Positions 61,806 through 64,000 of a stretch of 64,000 bases of DNA are shown here, piece by piece. The stretch's first letter is position 1. Each line of letters begins with the position of its first letter. The translations under genes and the position numbers were made by a program. The stretch lies in the NCBI GenBank assembly GCA_002007465.1, contig LNAC01000230.1, forward strand, positions 1,335,520 through 1,399,519. Direction: 5' to 3'. Below the pieces are notes generated by a model that saw only the letters and a program-made list of their open reading frames with translations, was not told the DNA's origin and ran no database searches. This stretch comes from Ailurus styani. Its lineage: Eukaryota > Chordata > Mammalia > Carnivora > Ailuridae.

Positions 61806-63829
61806 TGGGGAAGGAAAAGCCACTAATCTATCATACTGTTGTGGCTGCAAGTGCCTGGCATGATGGGGAGGGGCTAAGAAAGACCAAAACTTCCTCCCAC
61901 AGCCCTACTCCTCCTACAAAAGGGTAATCCAATTGTGCCCAGAGTACCATGCTATTTTACAACTCAGGAACACTACGGAAGAGACTTTCTAGAGAAGGGA
62001 TGGGGGGCGGGGGAGAAAGAAAAGAAAAAAGAAAAAGTCACAGGAAGGGAGAAGTCCAGTGGGAGAGACAGGGAAAAGAGAGAAATAAAATGTGCAAAGC
62101 CACAAAGCGCATGGCCAGGGTGAACTCAGCTTCTTTGATCACAGAAACCTTCAAAAGCTTGAAAGTACCCAAAATGGGGGTGGGGGGGAGAAGGGCAAAC
62201 AAAAGCAACCTACAGTTGGTTACACTTGTTGGGAGGAAACAAGTCAGTCTGCCTCTAGGACCTTGAGAACAAATCAGTGACCCTTCTTGGGCTTCCAACT
62301 TCCAGTCTTCAAATGCACTGTGATTCCTAATTATGCTCAAATCCTTTCTCATTAATCAAGCAGAGCCCTTAAAGAACCAGGAGCTCTTCATGGCAAGGCT
62401 ATCAGATTCCACTCTAAGTTCCCAATACAGAAATTTACTAAGAAAGTCACTCAACAGGTATATGGATGGCATATAAATGGACTAGCGTTTCACAGGAGAT
62501 ACCAAAACCCTCCAAGCATCCACAGGGTTTTAAGACCTTGGCAAAACCTTTGACAAACCTTGTTGGTTTAGGCCATAAAAACTCCCCAGGAACCTGCAGG
62601 TTTGTTATGAAACTGTTGCAGCCTATTACGAGACTGTATATTTTTTGCTGCCTGGTTGTCCAATATCATCTAAAACAAGTAATATAAACACTTCCACTTC
62701 CACATACTGCATAATAAAGTATCTTCAAAGCTTCTGACCATTTCAGACCTCAATTTGTAAATATCATCTATCATGCATGACAAAGTATCTCACAGGATTA
62801 ATACAATCATTGAAATCCTGCCAACATTTGGGTATTGTGGGATTACAGAAACCGAACTACCCACCCCTGGCATGTGTATACGTAGTAGTCCACAGCTTAC
62901 TGCTTTGTTAATGTGTCCTCAAGGAAATAATTTTAATGGAAGCAGTTCACAGTAAAGTTCCACCCAAGTACCAAAAGAAACATGGTAACAAGATGGATAG
63001 AAGCATTTTTTGTAGATTTACACCGAAGGGCAGCTTAAGGAAAATGCAAAAATCTGTCCATCTATTGTAGTAACCAGATTCTCAAAACAATTTCTTCATA
63101 ATCATAGACTAAATAGCATTTTTGAAGGTAAAAGCCACTGACACTAAAAAAAGAAAGCTTACTAGGAAACCACTTTACAGCTGAGGCAATTTCCATTTCT
63201 TTAGAACATTAACTGGAGAAAACTACAACTAGTTACACATTCTTGAAAACGGCCCACTTGTACTGAGGAATACCACAGCCCTTGGCCCTTTATCAATCCA
63301 ATTCCCAAGCTCTCTCCAGGAGAGCAAAGCCTCCCTTCTTTCTTCTGCTTTCCAGCCACTGAAAAGCGGGACCCCCCCCCCCCGCCCCTCGGGAAGAATG
63401 AGAAATGCTAACCCAGGAAAGCAAGCAAAGCAAGCAGTGGCTCTAGCCGGTGCCACTATTAAAAACCAAGTGCCTAGATTTGAACTTTTCCGTCATATTG
63501 TCCATTATAACGGGCCTTAAAATATTTTATTGGTCCAGATACTGGTCTAATCCCCTCCATAGCTGCAGGGGATTACGCCGTAGGTTTGCAACAGTAAAAA
63601 CTAGTTTAGGAAGGGAGAGAAGAATGTAACCTGAAATAAAACAGAGAGAAATGGCCCCTCTTCAAATTTCCCAGCGCAGCTTTGAGAGCTGTCCTATAGC
63701 CAAGTGTCCCCGGGGTTCTCCTAATCCTCAGCAGCCACTGAAGGGAGCCAGGATGAAACTTTTTTCTGAACAAAGACAACTGAAAAGGGCCAAGTCTCAA
63801 AGTCAAAGGCTCCCAGCTCGTCACTGGCT

Positions 63830-64000
63830 CAAAGCCAAGGAGCAGCCCGCGTGCTCGGGCCGGCGGCCCTGCAGCTGATAGACAGACAGCGGCCCGGGGA
63901 AAGGGGGGAGGATGGGCAGGGAGAAGCCACACATCTGACCCCGGGGGCCTCCCCGCAGCCCAGAGGCGCCTCCCCAGGGGGACAGGGCTGCCCGCCCCCT
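63830..64000. promoter_or_regulatory. CpG-dense window edge, possible GPC4 CpG-island shore
   Basis: The last 170 bases hold about a dozen CpG dinucleotides (GCCCGCGTGCTCGGGCCGGCG and similar) and long G/C runs, against a CpG-poor background through intron 1. GPC4 is transcribed leftward and exon 1 lies to the right, so this could be the intron-side shore of its promoter island. No coding sequence, TATA box or exon is identified here. Confidence 0.45.

Noticed and set aside
61986..62080. Polypurine tract as a structured element
   Set aside because: It is an interrupted G/A-rich stretch without mirror symmetry or conserved motifs that I can see.
63606..63932. GPC4 exon 1 or signal peptide at the right edge
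   Set aside because: The minus-strand frame here does not resemble the GPC4 N-terminus and lacks the expected exon 1 end before a phase-1 donor.

Overview
This window is mammalian nuclear DNA from a carnivoran, most likely a mustelid (ferret, mink, marten or badger group). The main evidence is about 30 copies of the carnivore tRNA-Lys-derived Can-SINE. Many belong to the young type whose head runs CTGGGTGGCTCAGTGGGTT followed by AAAGCC, which I associate with mustelids. There are also two 5'-truncated young L1 copies with the carnivoran-type 3' end, plus older mammalian repeats (MIR, MER5, MLT1, L1M, L3/CR1). No bacterial, viral or organellar gene organisation is present.

The only protein-coding gene I can support is glypican-4 (GPC4), read on the minus strand. 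Three consecutive internal exons are visible with correct splice sites and matching phases: exon 2 at 28441-28599, exon 3 at 15311-15702 and exon 4 at 3110-3275. Together they encode about 240 residues of the N-terminal cysteine-rich globular core of this GPI-anchored heparan sulfate proteoglycan. Exon 1 (start codon, signal peptide) lies beyond the right edge. Exons 5-9 (rest of the core, furin-type processing site, heparan sulfate attachment sites, GPI signal) lie beyond the left edge. In human this gene is X-linked next to GPC3, so the window is presumably X-chromosomal.

Layout, left to right: 1-3109 is part of intron 4, with a CpG-enriched block near the left edge and a Z-DNA-type GC/GT repeat. 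3110-3275 is exon 4. 3276-15310 is intron 3, holding Can-SINEs, two young L1 tails, a MIR and an 18-bp-stem hairpin. 15311-15702 is exon 3. 15703-28440 is intron 2, holding SINEs, MER5A, a MIR and a (CT)22 microsatellite. 28441-28599 is exon 2. 28600-64000 is part of the long intron 1, with most of the SINEs, a decayed L3/CR1 LINE with a recognisable reverse-transcriptase segment, an MLT1-type solo LTR and a nested L1. The last 170 bases become CpG-dense and may be the shore of the GPC4 promoter island.

I found no novel gene system. The points most worth a second look are: the inverted Can-SINE pairs bracketing exons 2 and 3; an open frame through the exon 3 donor into a sense-oriented SINE that carries a polyadenylation hexamer; the L3/CR1 relic; the 11690-11757 hairpin; two long alternating purine-pyrimidine tracts; and a 43-base SINE-head insertion flanked by target-site duplications. 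Repeat names come from recognition by eye, not from a database search.
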